NCBI RefSeq assembly: GCF_000293785.1
Contig: NZ_AKZI01000090.1
Span: 27,628-91,627, forward strand
Origin: Rhodovulum sp. PH10
GTDB lineage: Bacteria; Pseudomonadota; Alphaproteobacteria; Rhizobiales; Xanthobacteraceae
Length of the DNA: 64,000 bases
Reading direction: 5' to 3'
The position numbers and the translations under genes were made by a program. Shown piece after piece: positions 33,265 through 44,329 of this stretch. Every line of letters begins with the position of its first letter. Position 1 is the stretch's first letter. Below the pieces are notes generated by a model. That model worked only from the letters and a program-made list of their open reading frames with translations, had not been told where the DNA came from and did not search any database.

Positions 33265-34266
33265 ATGGAGATCGATCTCGCGATCGTCTGGGCCGGCGTG
33301 CTCGGCACCGCCGTCGCCCTCTATGTGGTGATGGACGGGTTCGACCTCGGCATCGGCATTCTCTTCCCGTTCGCCGAGAACGAGCGGCAGCGCGACCAGA
33401 TGATGGCCTCCGTCGCCCCGTTCTGGGACGGCAACGAGACCTGGCTGGTGCTCGGCGGCGGCGGCCTGCTGGTCGCCTTTCCGCTCGCCTATTCGGTGGT
33501 GATGCCGGCGCTCTATCTGCCGGTGATTGCCATGCTGCTGGCGCTGGTGCTGCGCGGCGTCGCCTTCGAGTTCCGCGCGCCGCACGCCGGCGCCACCGCC
33601 GCCTGGAGCGTCGCCTTCTTCGGCGGCTCGCTGCTCGCCGCATTCTTCCAGGGCGTCATTCTCGGCGGCTACATCCAGGGCATCACGGTGGCCGACCGCG
33701 CCTTCGCCGGCGGCCCGTTCGACTGGGCGACGCCGTTCGCGGCGCTGTGCGGCCTCGGGGTGGTGACCGGCTATGCGCTGCTCGGCGCCACCTGGCTGAT
33801 CATGAAGACCGAGGGGCCGGTCGCCGAGCGGGCGCGCCGGCAGGCCCGCGGCCTCCTGATCGCGGTGATGGGCCTGATGGCGGCGGTGAGCCTGTGGACG
33901 CCGCTCGCCTTCCCGCGCATCTTCGAGCGGTGGTTCACCGCGCCGAACATCTACGTCCTGTGGATCGTGCCGGTGGTCACCGCGGCGCTGGCGATCACCG
34001 TGTGGCGCACCACCGAGCGGCACGACCAGGTGCCCTTCGTCGGCACCATCGGGCTCTTCCTGCTCGGCTATCTGGGGCTTGCGATCTCGACCTATCCTTA
34101 CGTGGTGCCGCCCTCGCTCACCATCTGGGACGCCGCCGCCGCGCGGTCGAGCCAGATCTTCATGCTGACCGGCACGGTGGTGCTGTTGCCGATCATCCTC
34201 GGCTACGTCGCCTTCGTGTACTGGCTGTTCCGCGGAAAAGTCGGCGAGGACGAGAGCTATCACTGA
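33265..34266 (+). CDS. cydB: Cytochrome bd-type ubiquinol oxidase subunit II (CioB-like)
   Basis: 333 aa, eight to nine helices. N-terminal VWAGVLGTAVALYVVMDGFD then LGIGILFPF, WDGNETWLVLGGGGLLVAFP, LRGVAFEFRAP and GGYIQGITVADRAFAGGPFD are subunit II signatures. It pairs with CydA. The ATG at 33265 (GGAGACGATGCGCC before it) is inside a longer open frame. No cydX-like small ORF or cydDC transporter genes follow, consistent with the CIO-type pair. The next gene is convergent, 30 bases away. Confidence 0.94.
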   Translation: MEIDLAIVWAGVLGTAVALYVVMDGFDLGIGILFPFAENERQRDQMMASVAPFWDGNETWLVLGGGGLLVAFPLAYSVVMPALYLPVIAMLLALVLRGVAFEFRAPHAGATAAWSVAFFGGSLLAAFFQGVILGGYIQGITVADRAFAGGPFDWATPFAALCGLGVVTGYALLGATWLIMKTEGPVAERARRQARGLLIAVMGLMAAVSLWTPLAFPRIFERWFTAPNIYVLWIVPVVTAALAITVWRTTERHDQVPFVGTIGLFLLGYLGLAISTYPYVVPPSLTIWDAAAARSSQIFMLTGTVVLLPIILGYVAFVYWLFRGKVGEDESYH

Positions 34267-34296
34267 GCCGCCCGGCCCGTGGGCGGCCGGCGCCGA

Positions 34297-35799
34297 TCAC
34301 TGCGGCCGCAGCATGCCCCAGCCGATCCGCATCAGCGGCAACCGGCCCTGAATCGTGCGCGAAAAAGTTTGCGGAACCTCGGGCACCAGGCCCGGAAAGC
34401 GCGCGGCGATGTCGGGCGGCGGCGTGCCGGCGGTGTCGGTGGTCGGCCACACGATCACCGCGCCTTTCTCGCGCAGATCGCTGCCTGTGACCCACGGCGT
34501 GCGGTCGGGCGCGGCGTCGAAATAGAAGCTCGGGCGCGACGGCGCGGCGATCGCGATCAGCGTCGCGAGGCGCGGCGCGCCGGCGACGATCCTCAGCGGC
34601 TTGCCGGTGCGCCGCTCGAACGTCTCGCCGAAGAACCGGCCGATCGCCCCCGCCGGCTGGGCGATCGGCACGTCGGTCTTGGCGACGAACGGCAGCACGC
34701 CGACCGCGGCGGCGGCGATCAAGGGCGGCGCGGCGAGCAGCAGGCTCCAGGCGAGCGCGGTGAGGCCCTGGCGCTGCAGCGGGATCGTGTTGCCGGCGAG
34801 CACCACGATCGCGAGGCCGGACAGCACCACGTACGGCCCGAAACCGCCGATCGGCCCGCCCTCGCCGATCACCGCCCGCATCACGATCGCCGTCAGCGGC
34901 AGCGCGATCGCGAAGAACAGCACGAAGCGCCGCTCGAGCGCGGTGGAGGGATTGCGGGTGAAGGTCGGCACCTTGTCGCGCGGCGCCCGCAGGCCGCGGC
35001 CGAGCAGCACCAGCACGACCGCCCCGAGATGGGCGACGACCAGGCTGCCGAGCAGCGCGCCGCCGCGCAGCACCGGCTCGACGCCGGAGACCGCCAGCCG
35101 CTCGCGGCCGGTCCACACCCCCCACATGCCCGAGACGTCGACCCACAGGAGGTGGGGAAACACGACGACGGCGACGAGAAACAGCGCGACCCACGGCTCG
35201 ATGCCGCGCAGCGTCGCCCGCGCGCGCCGGCTGGTCGCGGTGAAGACGGCGATGGCGACCAGCAGAACGAGCCCGGCATATGTGGTGAGCAGCAGGAGCG
35301 CGAGGCCGATCGCCATCACGTACCAGGCGCTGCGCCGCCCCTCGCCGACCACCCGCCAGAAATGGCGCAGCACGAACACCGTGAGCGGCATGGCGAGGAT
35401 CGGCGGGCCGAAGTCCGGGCTCGGCACGGCGATCACGGCGATGCCGACCATCAGGAGCACGGCGAGCGCCGCGTGCTGCGCGCCGACGATCGCCCGGCCG
35501 AGCGTGAACACGCCCCACAGCGTCAGCACCACGCAGATTTGCGAGAGGAAATAGACCCCGCCGATGCCGGCGACCCGGAAGGCGAGCTCGGCGAGCCAGC
35601 TGGCGAGCGGCGGGCCCCAATAGGAGCCGAGCTGGAACTCGTGGCCGATCGCGACGACCAGCGGCAGGTTGCCGGGCGGCGCCGAGTAGAGGAGCGTCGG
35701 CACCAGCCACCACAACAGCGCCTGGGTGAGCGCCGCCGCCCACACCATCGCCTTCGGATTTGCGCGCAGGAGCTCGACGAACAGGGAGACGTGCAGCAT
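34297..35799 (-). CDS. PMT/GT39-family membrane glycosyltransferase
   Basis: 500 aa integral membrane protein, about 10 helices. The first loop LVVAIGHEFQLGSYWGPPLASWLAELAF places acidic/charged residues where GT-C enzymes bind the polyprenyl-phosphate sugar, followed by ILAMPLTVFVLRHFWR and a C-terminal soluble domain (GRFFGETFERRTGKPLRIVA). This second PMT-like protein in the window differs from the one at 8110-9684: no GT2 or methyltransferase neighbour. ATG 35799 (MLHVSLFVELLRANPKAM) is chosen over the open frame from 35886. Acceptor unknown. Confidence 0.82.
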   Translation of the reverse strand: MLHVSLFVELLRANPKAMVWAAALTQALLWWLVPTLLYSAPPGNLPLVVAIGHEFQLGSYWGPPLASWLAELAFRVAGIGGVYFLSQICVVLTLWGVFTLGRAIVGAQHAALAVLLMVGIAVIAVPSPDFGPPILAMPLTVFVLRHFWRVVGEGRRSAWYVMAIGLALLLLTTYAGLVLLVAIAVFTATSRRARATLRGIEPWVALFLVAVVVFPHLLWVDVSGMWGVWTGRERLAVSGVEPVLRGGALLGSLVVAHLGAVVLVLLGRGLRAPRDKVPTFTRNPSTALERRFVLFFAIALPLTAIVMRAVIGEGGPIGGFGPYVVLSGLAIVVLAGNTIPLQRQGLTALAWSLLLAAPPLIAAAAVGVLPFVAKTDVPIAQPAGAIGRFFGETFERRTGKPLRIVAGAPRLATLIAIAAPSRPSFYFDAAPDRTPWVTGSDLREKGAVIVWPTTDTAGTPPPDIAARFPGLVPEVPQTFSRTIQGRLPLMRIGWGMLRPQ

Positions 35800-35898
35800 C
35801 GGCGGGTACGCTCGGCGCGGGGCGGGCGGCACGGGCACGAGCCCGGCGACCGCTCGGGACGAGCCGCCGCCCCCGGGTGGTAGCAAACCGCGCCCGGC

Positions 35899-36804
35899 CT
35901 AGGAAGCGATGCCGAGCACCGGCAAGGTGGCGGGCGCCTCGGTGGCGGCCCCTTCTGCGGCGGCCTCGACTGCCAGCCTCTCGGCGGCTTGCCGCTCCGC
36001 TGCGGCCGTCTCGGCAACGAGTTGCTCAGCGACGAGTCGCTCGGCGACGAGGTGCTCGACGGCGATGTGCTCCGCGGCGAGTTGCGCGGCGACGCGTTGC
36101 GCGGCGGCGCGCACCGGCGCGAACGACTGCCGGTGGTGGCGGGTCGGGCCGAGCGTCGCCAACGCACGGGTGTGGGCGGGCACGCCATAGCCCATGTGGC
36201 GCTCGAAGCCGTAGCCCGGACAGGCGGCGCCGATCCGCGCCATCAGGCGGTCCCGCGTCACCTTGGCGACGATCGAGGCGGCGGCGATCGACAGCACCAG
36301 CGCATCGCCCGAGATCACCGCACGGCAGTCGCACGGCACGTCGATCTTGTCGCAGCCGTCGACGAAGACGAGCTGCGGCGCCACCGGCAGCGCCCGCACG
36401 GCGCGCGACAGCGCCCACAGCGAGGCTTGGCGGATGTTGTCGCGGTCGATCCGCGCCGGCGAGCCGAAGGCGACGCCGACCTCGGCCATCGCGCAGATGC
36501 GCTCGTAGAGAATTTCGCGCTTTTCCGCCGTCAGCTTCTTCGAATCGTCGAGGCCACGCGGAATCCTTTGCGGATCGAGGATCACCGCGGCGGCGACCAC
36601 GGGTCCGGCGAGCGGCCCGCGTCCGGCCTCGTCACAGCCGGCGACCGGCCACAGCCCGGCTTTTCGCGCGGCGCGCTCGCGCGCAAAAGTCGGGCGCAGC
36701 GGCTCCTCCGCGAGCGGCAGACGCGGCGCGGATTCTTGCGGGGCGGATTCTCGCAGCGCGGATTCTTGCGGGGCGGCGGCACGGCGGCCGGTCGGGCGAC
36801 TCAT
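35899..36804 (-). CDS. rnhB: Ribonuclease HII with low-complexity extensions
   Basis: 301 aa, against about 200-220 for most RNase HII. Cleaves RNA in RNA:DNA hybrids at the single ribonucleotide junction. The catalytic core is intact: [18 protein letters not shown] (Asp58, Glu59), [15 protein letters not shown] (Asp149), [15 protein letters not shown] and [20 protein letters not shown]. The N-terminal 35 residues are a repeat-rich leader ([16 protein letters not shown]) and the C-terminal 65 residues are an Ala/Glu-rich quasi-repeat ([20 protein letters not shown]) that should be helical. The long frame upstream to 38262 is rejected; ATG 36804 is the start. Confidence 0.92.
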   Translation of the reverse strand: MSRPTGRRAAAPQESALRESAPQESAPRLPLAEEPLRPTFARERAARKAGLWPVAGCDEAGRGPLAGPVVAAAVILDPQRIPRGLDDSKKLTAEKREILYERICAMAEVGVAFGSPARIDRDNIRQASLWALSRAVRALPVAPQLVFVDGCDKIDVPCDCRAVISGDALVLSIAAASIVAKVTRDRLMARIGAACPGYGFERHMGYGVPAHTRALATLGPTRHHRQSFAPVRAAAQRVAAQLAAEHIAVEHLVAERLVAEQLVAETAAAERQAAERLAVEAAAEGAATEAPATLPVLGIAS

Positions 36805-37040
36805 GCCGCCGAGCGTGACCGCCCGCCGGCCGATGCGCAAGCCCGGGCAGGCCGGAGAGCCCGGGCGAGCGGCATCCGTCCATCTCCCACGCATTCGGAG
36901 GAGAATCGCAGAGGCTTTCACCCGAAAGCGACTCGGGCGCGCGCCGCACGCTCGGTTCATTCCGCAAGGACCTCCATCGGCGGCGTGCCGGCGCTCACCG
37001 TCGTATCGAACTCTCCTCCTCGAATCTCCCCGTCTCCTCC

Positions 37041-38231
37041 TCAAAACAGCTCGAGCTGCGCCTTCGCCGTCATCGGCACGGCAAAGTGCTCGGTGGTGAG
37101 GCTGGTGCGATGGCGGTTGAGGCCGAGCCTCGCGCACGCCTTCTCGAAGCGGCGGCCGAGCATCCAGGCGTACGGCCCGGAGCCGGTCATCCGCTCGCCG
37201 AACGTCGAGTCGTAATCCTTGCCGCCGCGCATCTGGCGGAGCAGCGTGAAGACGCGGCGCTCGCGGTCGGGGAGCTCGGCGAGGAGCCATTCGCGGAACA
37301 GGTCGCGCACCTCGCGCGCCAGCCGCAGCAGCACGTAGCCCGCCCCCTCGACACCGGCCGCAGCGGCGGCATCGAGGATGCGCTCGATCTCCGGGTCGGT
37401 GACCGCCGGGATCACCGGCGCCACCATCACCGTGGTCGGCACCCCGGCCTCGGCGAGCGCGGCGAGTGCCGCGAGGCGCTTTGCCGGTGTCGGCGCGCGC
37501 GGCTCCATCGTGCGGGCGAGCTTTTTGTCGAGCGTCGTCACCGACAGCGCGACCCGCACCAGCCGCCGCTCGGCCATCCGGGAGAGGATGTCGAGGTCGC
37601 GCACCACGAGGTCGGATTTCGTCACGATGCCGACCGGATGGCCGAACCGCTCCAAAACCTCGAGGATGCGGCGCATCAGCCCGGTCTTGCGCTCGAGCGG
37701 CTGATAGGGATCGGTGTTGGTGCCGATCGCGATCGTCTTCGGCACGTAGCCGCGGGCCGACAGCTCGCGCTCGAGAAGCTCCGGCGCGTCCGGCTTCATG
37801 AACAGCTTCGATTCGAAATCGAGCCCCGGCGAGAGGCCCATATAAGCGTGGGTCGGGCGGGCGAAGCAGTAGACGCAGCCGTGCTCGCAGCCGCGATACG
37901 GGTTGATCGAGCGGTCGAACCCGATGTCGGGGGATTCGTTGCGGGTGATCACCTTGCGCGCGGTGTCGATGCCGACCGTGGTCTCGAACGCCGGCAAGTC
38001 TTCGAGGCTCTCCCAGCCGTCGTCGAAGGCGATGCGGGCGAGCGGCTCGAACCGCCCGGTGGCGTTGCTGACGGCACCGCGGCCGCGGCGCCGCTCGGGG
38101 GCAATCGGCGGCACGGTGTCCGGCCACACGTCGGGCACCGGGCCGGGCACGAGACGGGTGACGCCGTCCGGCGGGACGGCACGGCCGTCGCGGGACGGCA
38201 GGGGACGGCGGCGGGCGGGGGTTGCGCTCAT
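37041..38231 (-). CDS. PA0069-family radical SAM protein
   Basis: 396 aa. Radical SAM enzyme of the spore-photoproduct-lyase-like PA0069/Rv2578c family: the FeS triad in [20 protein letters not shown], then [37 protein letters not shown] and [16 protein letters not shown]. Function is unproven for this family. The start is uncertain: ATG 38231 follows AGGATT at long range, and ATG 38243 or 38273 are possible. A perfect GAAC-N7-GAAC box lies 26 bases upstream, suggesting SOS control, which would fit a role in DNA repair. Confidence 0.85.
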   Translation of the reverse strand: MSATPARRRPLPSRDGRAVPPDGVTRLVPGPVPDVWPDTVPPIAPERRRGRGAVSNATGRFEPLARIAFDDGWESLEDLPAFETTVGIDTARKVITRNESPDIGFDRSINPYRGCEHGCVYCFARPTHAYMGLSPGLDFESKLFMKPDAPELLERELSARGYVPKTIAIGTNTDPYQPLERKTGLMRRILEVLERFGHPVGIVTKSDLVVRDLDILSRMAERRLVRVALSVTTLDKKLARTMEPRAPTPAKRLAALAALAEAGVPTTVMVAPVIPAVTDPEIERILDAAAAAGVEGAGYVLLRLAREVRDLFREWLLAELPDRERRVFTLLRQMRGGKDYDSTFGERMTGSGPYAWMLGRRFEKACARLGLNRHRTSLTTEHFAVPMTAKAQLELF

Positions 38232-38256
38232 GGGGGGAAACATAATCCTGGTTAAC

Positions 38257-38271
38257 GAACAAAACAAGAAC
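38257..38271. promoter_or_regulatory. LexA-type box GAAC-N7-GAAC
   Basis: GAACAAAACAAGAAC, exactly the direct-repeat form GTTC-N7-GTTC known for alphaproteobacterial LexA operators. It sits between the divergent radical-SAM gene (start about 38231) and the GT2 gene (start 38480), 25 bases from the radical-SAM start and about 210 from the other. Confidence 0.65.
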
Positions 38272-38479
38272 AAATCGGCGTGAACACCGCCCTCCCCGTC
38301 CTCGCCGCCATCGCCCCCCCCCGTCGCACCGGCGAAACGCCGCGGAAAGAATCGAAATTCCTCAACGACGTCCGTATAGTGCCGCCGGCTTTTCCTTCCC
38401 GGCCGACTGCACGTCGGGCGCGCGATCTCGCGCCGCCTCGTGCGCAGAAAAAAGGCCGGCGGCGAGCGAGCGAGGGGAC

Positions 38480-39067
38480 ATGTTGAGCGTCATCATCCCG
38501 GCACGCGATTGCGAGCGCCCGCTGGTGCGCACGCTCGCGGTGCTGGTCGGGGCGGCGGTCGCCGGCACCGTGCGCGACGTGATCGTGGCGGACGGTGGCT
38601 CGACCGACGACACCGCCCAGGCGGCGGAGATCGCCGGCTGCACCGTGCTGGTGTCGGAGGCGCCGCTCGCGGCGCGGCTGAAGGAGGCGGCGGCGCAGGC
38701 GCGCGGTCCGTGGCTTCTGTTTCTGCGGGCGGGGGCGCTGCCGGACGGCGGCTGGGACGACGACGTGGTGCGCTTCGTCGAGACTGCCGAGCGGCGCGGC
38801 ACGGTGGAGACCGCCGCGGCGTTTCGTGGCGTGCCGCTGGCCGACGACGGCGCCTCGTTCGGCCGCCGGGCGGTGGCGCTCCTTCGCGAGACGTTTTCGC
38901 GCAAGCCCTCGCCCGACCAGGGCTTGCTGATCAGCCGGCGTTATTACGACGCGCTCGGCGGCCATCGGGATGCGGGCGATCCCGAGGCCGAGCTGTTGGG
39001 GCGGATCGGCACCCGGCTGGTGCGGCTGCGCAGCGCCGTCACCATCCCGCCGGAGCCGGCCCCCTGA
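38480..39067 (+). CDS. Short glycosyltransferase family 2 protein
   Basis: 195 aa. N-terminal GT-A fold: MLSVIIPARDCERPLVRTLA, VIVADGGSTDDTAQAAEIAG and ARGPWLLFLRAGALPDGGW (a DxD equivalent is replaced by RAG), then SRKPSPDQGLLISRRYYDALG and GDPEAELLGRIG. About half the length of most GT2 enzymes and without a membrane anchor, like the TIGR04283-type. ATG 38480 has GAGGGGAC just upstream. Acceptor unknown. It shares a 248-base divergent region holding a LexA-type box with the radical-SAM gene. Confidence 0.8.
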   Translation: MLSVIIPARDCERPLVRTLAVLVGAAVAGTVRDVIVADGGSTDDTAQAAEIAGCTVLVSEAPLAARLKEAAAQARGPWLLFLRAGALPDGGWDDDVVRFVETAERRGTVETAAAFRGVPLADDGASFGRRAVALLRETFSRKPSPDQGLLISRRYYDALGGHRDAGDPEAELLGRIGTRLVRLRSAVTIPPEPAP

Positions 39068-39103
39068 CGCCGGCCCGGTCCGACCGAACCGGTGGAAAAA
39101 TCC

Positions 39104-39910
39104 TCAGCCGGCGCACAGCACCGGCACGGTGAGCTGGCGCAGCGTCGGCATGCCGCCGCGGCCGCGCTCGAACCGCCCTGCCCCGGCGCGCCCGGCGATG
39201 CCGAGCGTCATCAGGTCGGCGCCGTGGTCGGAGGCGAAGTTCAGGAGCACGTCCATCACCGTCTCCTCCTCCAGCACGAACGGCTCGAACCGCGCCTTCA
39301 CCCCGTGCCGCTCGAGATGCGGGATCACCCGTTCGGCAAAGTCGTTCCGCTGGTCGCGCTCGTAGGCATAGAGCACCAGAGCGTCGGCGTCGGGCGACAG
39401 CAGCGGCAGCGCGTCGGTGAGCGCGCGGGCGGCCCCGGCGGTCTCGCCCCAGGCAAAAATCGGGCGGCGGCCGATGGTCTCGAAATGGCCGGCATAGGGC
39501 ACGACCAGCACCGGCCGGCCGCTCGTCGCGCACACATGGGTCGGCAAGGTCGGCGGCACATAGGCGCGCTGCGTCTCGTCGTGCTGGCCGGCGATCAAGA
39601 GGTCGAACTGACCGGCGAGCTGGCTCATGCGGCGAAGAATCTCCTCCTCACCGCCGCGATTGAGATCGATCCACTCGGTGCCGAGCGCACCCGCCTGCGC
39701 GGCAAAGACCTCGCGGCTGGCGGCGGCGGCCTCCGCATAGATCGCCGGCGGCCATTGCGCGATCACGCCCACCCGGTGCGCCTCGGCGAGATCGGCGAAC
39801 ACGCCGGTGAGGCGCGCCTCGTGACGCTCGGCGAGCCGCATGGCGAGCGCCAGCCGGTCGGCGCTGCGCGGGCCGGGATCGAGGTGGACCAAAATGTTCT
39901 TCAACGCCAT
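39104..39910 (-). CDS. Universal stress protein (UspA family)
   Basis: 268 aa, about twice a single UspA domain. The N-terminal domain (MALKNILVHLDPGPRSADRL, then TGVFADLAEAHRVGVIAQW) is divergent; the C-terminal domain carries the ATP-binding-like MTLGIAGRAGAGRFERG near the end (G-2x-G-9x-G-like) and PVLCAG. Such tandem UspA proteins are stress-induced and bind nucleotides; role unspecified here. ATG 39910 has GGAGGAACGAC upstream. Convergent with the GT2 gene, 36 bases apart. Confidence 0.88.
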   Translation of the reverse strand: MALKNILVHLDPGPRSADRLALAMRLAERHEARLTGVFADLAEAHRVGVIAQWPPAIYAEAAAASREVFAAQAGALGTEWIDLNRGGEEEILRRMSQLAGQFDLLIAGQHDETQRAYVPPTLPTHVCATSGRPVLVVPYAGHFETIGRRPIFAWGETAGAARALTDALPLLSPDADALVLYAYERDQRNDFAERVIPHLERHGVKARFEPFVLEEETVMDVLLNFASDHGADLMTLGIAGRAGAGRFERGRGGMPTLRQLTVPVLCAG

Positions 39911-40191
39911 GTCGTTCCTCCAGTGGGTCGTGACGGCACGGGTCACGCCTCGTTATGCCGGCGCCAGTCTCCCGGAAAGGTCGGCCTCCGGCAAGGATTT
40001 CGCGCGCACACGGGCGTCGGATTTTGGTCGCATGCGGCACCGTCTCGTGGCTCCTCCGGGGAGTTCTCGGGGGCGTGGTCGGGGGCGTCCTCGGGGGCCC
40101 TCCGGGCGGGTCGGCGAGCGGCGAAAACGGCCGAACGCGCGGTCGTGATCGCGATTCGCGGGGACGCAGGCCCGCTGCCCGCCGATACCGC

Positions 40192-40219
40192 TTGACAATG
40201 TGACGGCGCCTTCTAAATC
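40192..40219 (+). promoter_or_regulatory. Sigma-70-like promoter for the small hypothetical gene
   Basis: TTGACA at 40192-40197 and TAAATC at 40214-40219, 16 bases apart. The 401-base region 39911-40311 between divergent genes holds this promoter and otherwise only GC-rich sequence with no gene. Confidence 0.5.
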
Positions 40220-40311
40220 CGACCGCAACGCCGAGCCCGGGTTCGGCTCGGCCGTGCGTGACGTTTCGTCGCCGCGCACGCTCGTATCCATGATCCAGGG
40301 AGGATGTGGCT

Positions 40312-40707
40312 ATGAGGACGTTCCCGAGCGCGCCTTTGCGCTGCGAGACCTCCGATCTCGACCTCGACGGGCTTCTGCAACCCGCGCTCGCCTTCGGGCA
40401 TCCGAGCGCCGTGGTGGCCGACCCCGATCTCAGCCTCAACGAGAAGCGGGCGATCCTCGCCGCCTGGGCGTCCGACACCTGTGCGGACGCGGTGGAGGCC
40501 GCGCCGCATCGCGACGTCGCGGGGCCGCTGCCGGTCTCGGCCGACGAGGTGCTGGAGGCGTTGCGGATGCTCGACCGCGCCGCCCGCACCAACGACGGCG
40601 CCGAGAGCTGCCGGCGCGCCGTGCGGCGCTGGCGTCACCGCGGGCTGCGCCGCGACCGCGACACCACCTCGCGCCTGCCGCCGTTTCCGGGCCGCTCCTG
40701 GCAGTGA
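40312..40707 (+). CDS. Conserved small hypothetical protein
   Basis: 131 aa, not recognised by name. It has a soluble, mostly helical look: DPDLSLNEKRAILAAWASDT is a helix-turn-like motif common in small proteins of Bradyrhizobium-like genomes, then VSADEVLEALRMLDRAAR and a basic, Arg-rich tail (RRWRHRGLRRDRD) that could bind nucleic acid. No signal peptide or membrane segment. GGGAGG lies 7-8 bases before ATG 40312. The stop falls in a 14-bp tandem repeat with stops in all three frames. Confidence 0.7.
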   Translation: MRTFPSAPLRCETSDLDLDGLLQPALAFGHPSAVVADPDLSLNEKRAILAAWASDTCADAVEAAPHRDVAGPLPVSADEVLEALRMLDRAARTNDGAESCRRAVRRWRHRGLRRDRDTTSRLPPFPGRSWQ

Positions 40708-40739
40708 TCTTCTGGCAGTGACCTTCTGGCAGTGATCTT
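40698..40739 (+). repeat. 14-bp tandem repeat carrying stop codons in all frames
   Basis: Three units CTGGCAGTGATCTT / CTGGCAGTGACCTT / CTGGCAGTGATCTT (40698-40739) with a diverged fourth after it. Each unit has a TGA; since 14 is not a multiple of 3, the stops (40705, 40719, 40733) fall in different frames. The first is the stop of the hypothetical gene. Confidence 0.8.
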
Positions 40740-40818
40740 CCGGGCGTGACCCGAACGGGCTTCTCGTCTTGCGCCGGGCCGCCATGGGCAGCCCGGCTTT
40801 TTGCTGGGTACGCGGCCG

Positions 40819-41373
40819 TCAGGCGCTTCGGCGCACCGTCGCCACGAAGCCGGCGCCCGCGACCAGCGCCAGCCCGGTGGAGAGCACGGCGTTCCAGCCG
40901 GCGAGCGACAGGCCGAGGAAGCGCCACAAGACCACGTCGCAGCGCACGACGGTGGTCGTCTGCAGGCTGTCGAGCAGATTGCCGGCCCGTCCGAAATCGC
41001 CGATGTCGCCGGTGCAGTCGGTCGGCCCCGCCCAAAGCCCCCATTCGACGCCGGCGTGATAGCCGCCGATCCCCGCCGTCACCAGGAGCGCGACGGTGAG
41101 CACCGCGAGGCCGAGCGCGACCAGGCCGCGCGGCGCCCGGAAGCGCGCCGCCAGCACGAGCGCCAGCGCCAACGGCACCGCGATATAATGCGGGATGCGC
41201 TGCTCGAAGCAGAGCGGGCACGGCGGGATCTTCAGCACGTGCTCGAAGAACACCGCGCCGAGCAGCAGGGCGACCGAGCCCGCCAGCACCACCAAGGCGG
41301 CGATCCCGCCGGGCGGCAGCCGGCGCGGCGTGGCCGAGGCGGACAGGTCGGTGTCGGCGGTGCGGGCGGTCAT
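40819..41373 (-). CDS. dsbB: Disulfide bond formation protein DsbB
   Basis: 184 aa, four-helix membrane protein. Re-oxidises DsbA and passes electrons to quinone. First Cys pair PPCPLCFEQRIPHY; second pair TDCTGDIGDF and VVRCDVVLWR, at the two periplasmic loops. Helices are visible at GGIAALVVLAGSVALLLGAV, YIAVPLALALVLAA, LVALGLAVLTVALLVTAGI and LSLAGWNAVLSTGLALVAG. ATG 41373 is preferred over the open frame to 41481 because the family starts here. No dsbA in the window. Confidence 0.92.
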   Translation of the reverse strand: MTARTADTDLSASATPRRLPPGGIAALVVLAGSVALLLGAVFFEHVLKIPPCPLCFEQRIPHYIAVPLALALVLAARFRAPRGLVALGLAVLTVALLVTAGIGGYHAGVEWGLWAGPTDCTGDIGDFGRAGNLLDSLQTTTVVRCDVVLWRFLGLSLAGWNAVLSTGLALVAGAGFVATVRRSA

Positions 41374-41525
41374 GAAGAGGCTCTCGGCGTTCGTGACGGA
41401 GGGACGACGGCGCCCCCTTGTTTCCCGGCATTCCGGCCAAGGCAAGGCGCTCGTGCACAAAGCCGCCCGCTGGGCCGCCATCGTTGCCCACCAAAATCAC
41501 CCGCAGCTCGACCGTCGTGATCGTA

Positions 41526-41596
41526 GGGTGCAATAGCGAAGCGCATTGCCCCCTCCGGACCGCGAGGTTCGGCGGAAGACGCTGCGCTATTCCGCC
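41526..41596. repeat. Double-hairpin repeat (GGTGCAAT / GGCGGAA type)
   Basis: Two hairpins: GGTGCAAT with ATTGCCCC (41527-41552; loop about AGCGAAGCGC) and GGCGGAA/TTCCGCC (41571-41577 and 41590-41596). It resembles dispersed repeats of Bradyrhizobium-like genomes and lies in the intergenic gap before dsbB. Confidence 0.7.
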
Positions 41597-41637
41597 CTGG
41601 GATCCCGGGCTGGGCTTGCTGCCGGGCGGACGACCGC

Positions 41638-41940
41638 TCAGGTCGTCCGATCGTCCGTCTTGCCGGTCGGCCTGTCCGGCCCCGCCAATCGCGCTGGCGC
41701 CATCCACGGCAGCATCGCGCTCGCCGCATTGATCCAGGGCAGGAAGGCGAGCTGCGTCGCCTGCATCCACAGAGCGAACGGGTTGGTCGTCTCGACCGCC
41801 TGCCGGAAGGCCGCGAACGACGGCACCGCCTGCAGATCGATCGAGATGCGCTCGCCGGAGCCGTCCGGCAGCGGCCGGTGAACGATCTCGATCGTGACGT
41901 TCGGCAGCCGCGCCACCGCGCGGATTTGGTCGGTGTCCAT
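41638..41940 (-). CDS. Small conserved hypothetical protein with hydrophobic C-terminal half
   Basis: 100 aa. Not a named family I can recall with certainty. N-terminal MDTDQIRAVARLPNVTIEIV reads like a beta-alpha unit, DGSGERISIDLQAVPSFAAF follows, then a Trp-rich amphipathic segment (ALWMQATQLAFLPWINAASA) that may contact the membrane. Similar proteins are found in Bradyrhizobium-like genomes. ATG 41940 has CGGAAA a few bases upstream; the frame is open to 42135. Coding is supported mainly by codon bias and the family look. Confidence 0.55.
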   Translation of the reverse strand: MDTDQIRAVARLPNVTIEIVHRPLPDGSGERISIDLQAVPSFAAFRQAVETTNPFALWMQATQLAFLPWINAASAMLPWMAPARLAGPDRPTGKTDDRTT

Positions 41941-42121
41941 ATCGGGTTTCCGGCCGGTCGTCTGGCCGACCTCCGGGCCGGTGGCGGCCTCCGCGCTGTC
42001 GTTCGGTTGCACGTCGCTCTCCCTCGCGATGCCGGCCCGCCCGGCCGCCTGCGCGACCGAGCATTTGCCGGGCGAATCCTCGTGACGAACGCCGACGTCC
42101 CACAACGCCGCGGTGCAGAGA

Positions 42122-44323
<2,202 letters not shown>

Positions 44324-44329
44324 CGGCGT

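Noticed and set aside
31857..34266. A third cydX-like gene or cydDC genes with cydAB
   Set aside because: No small ORF follows cydB and the next gene is convergent 30 bases away, so none can be supported.
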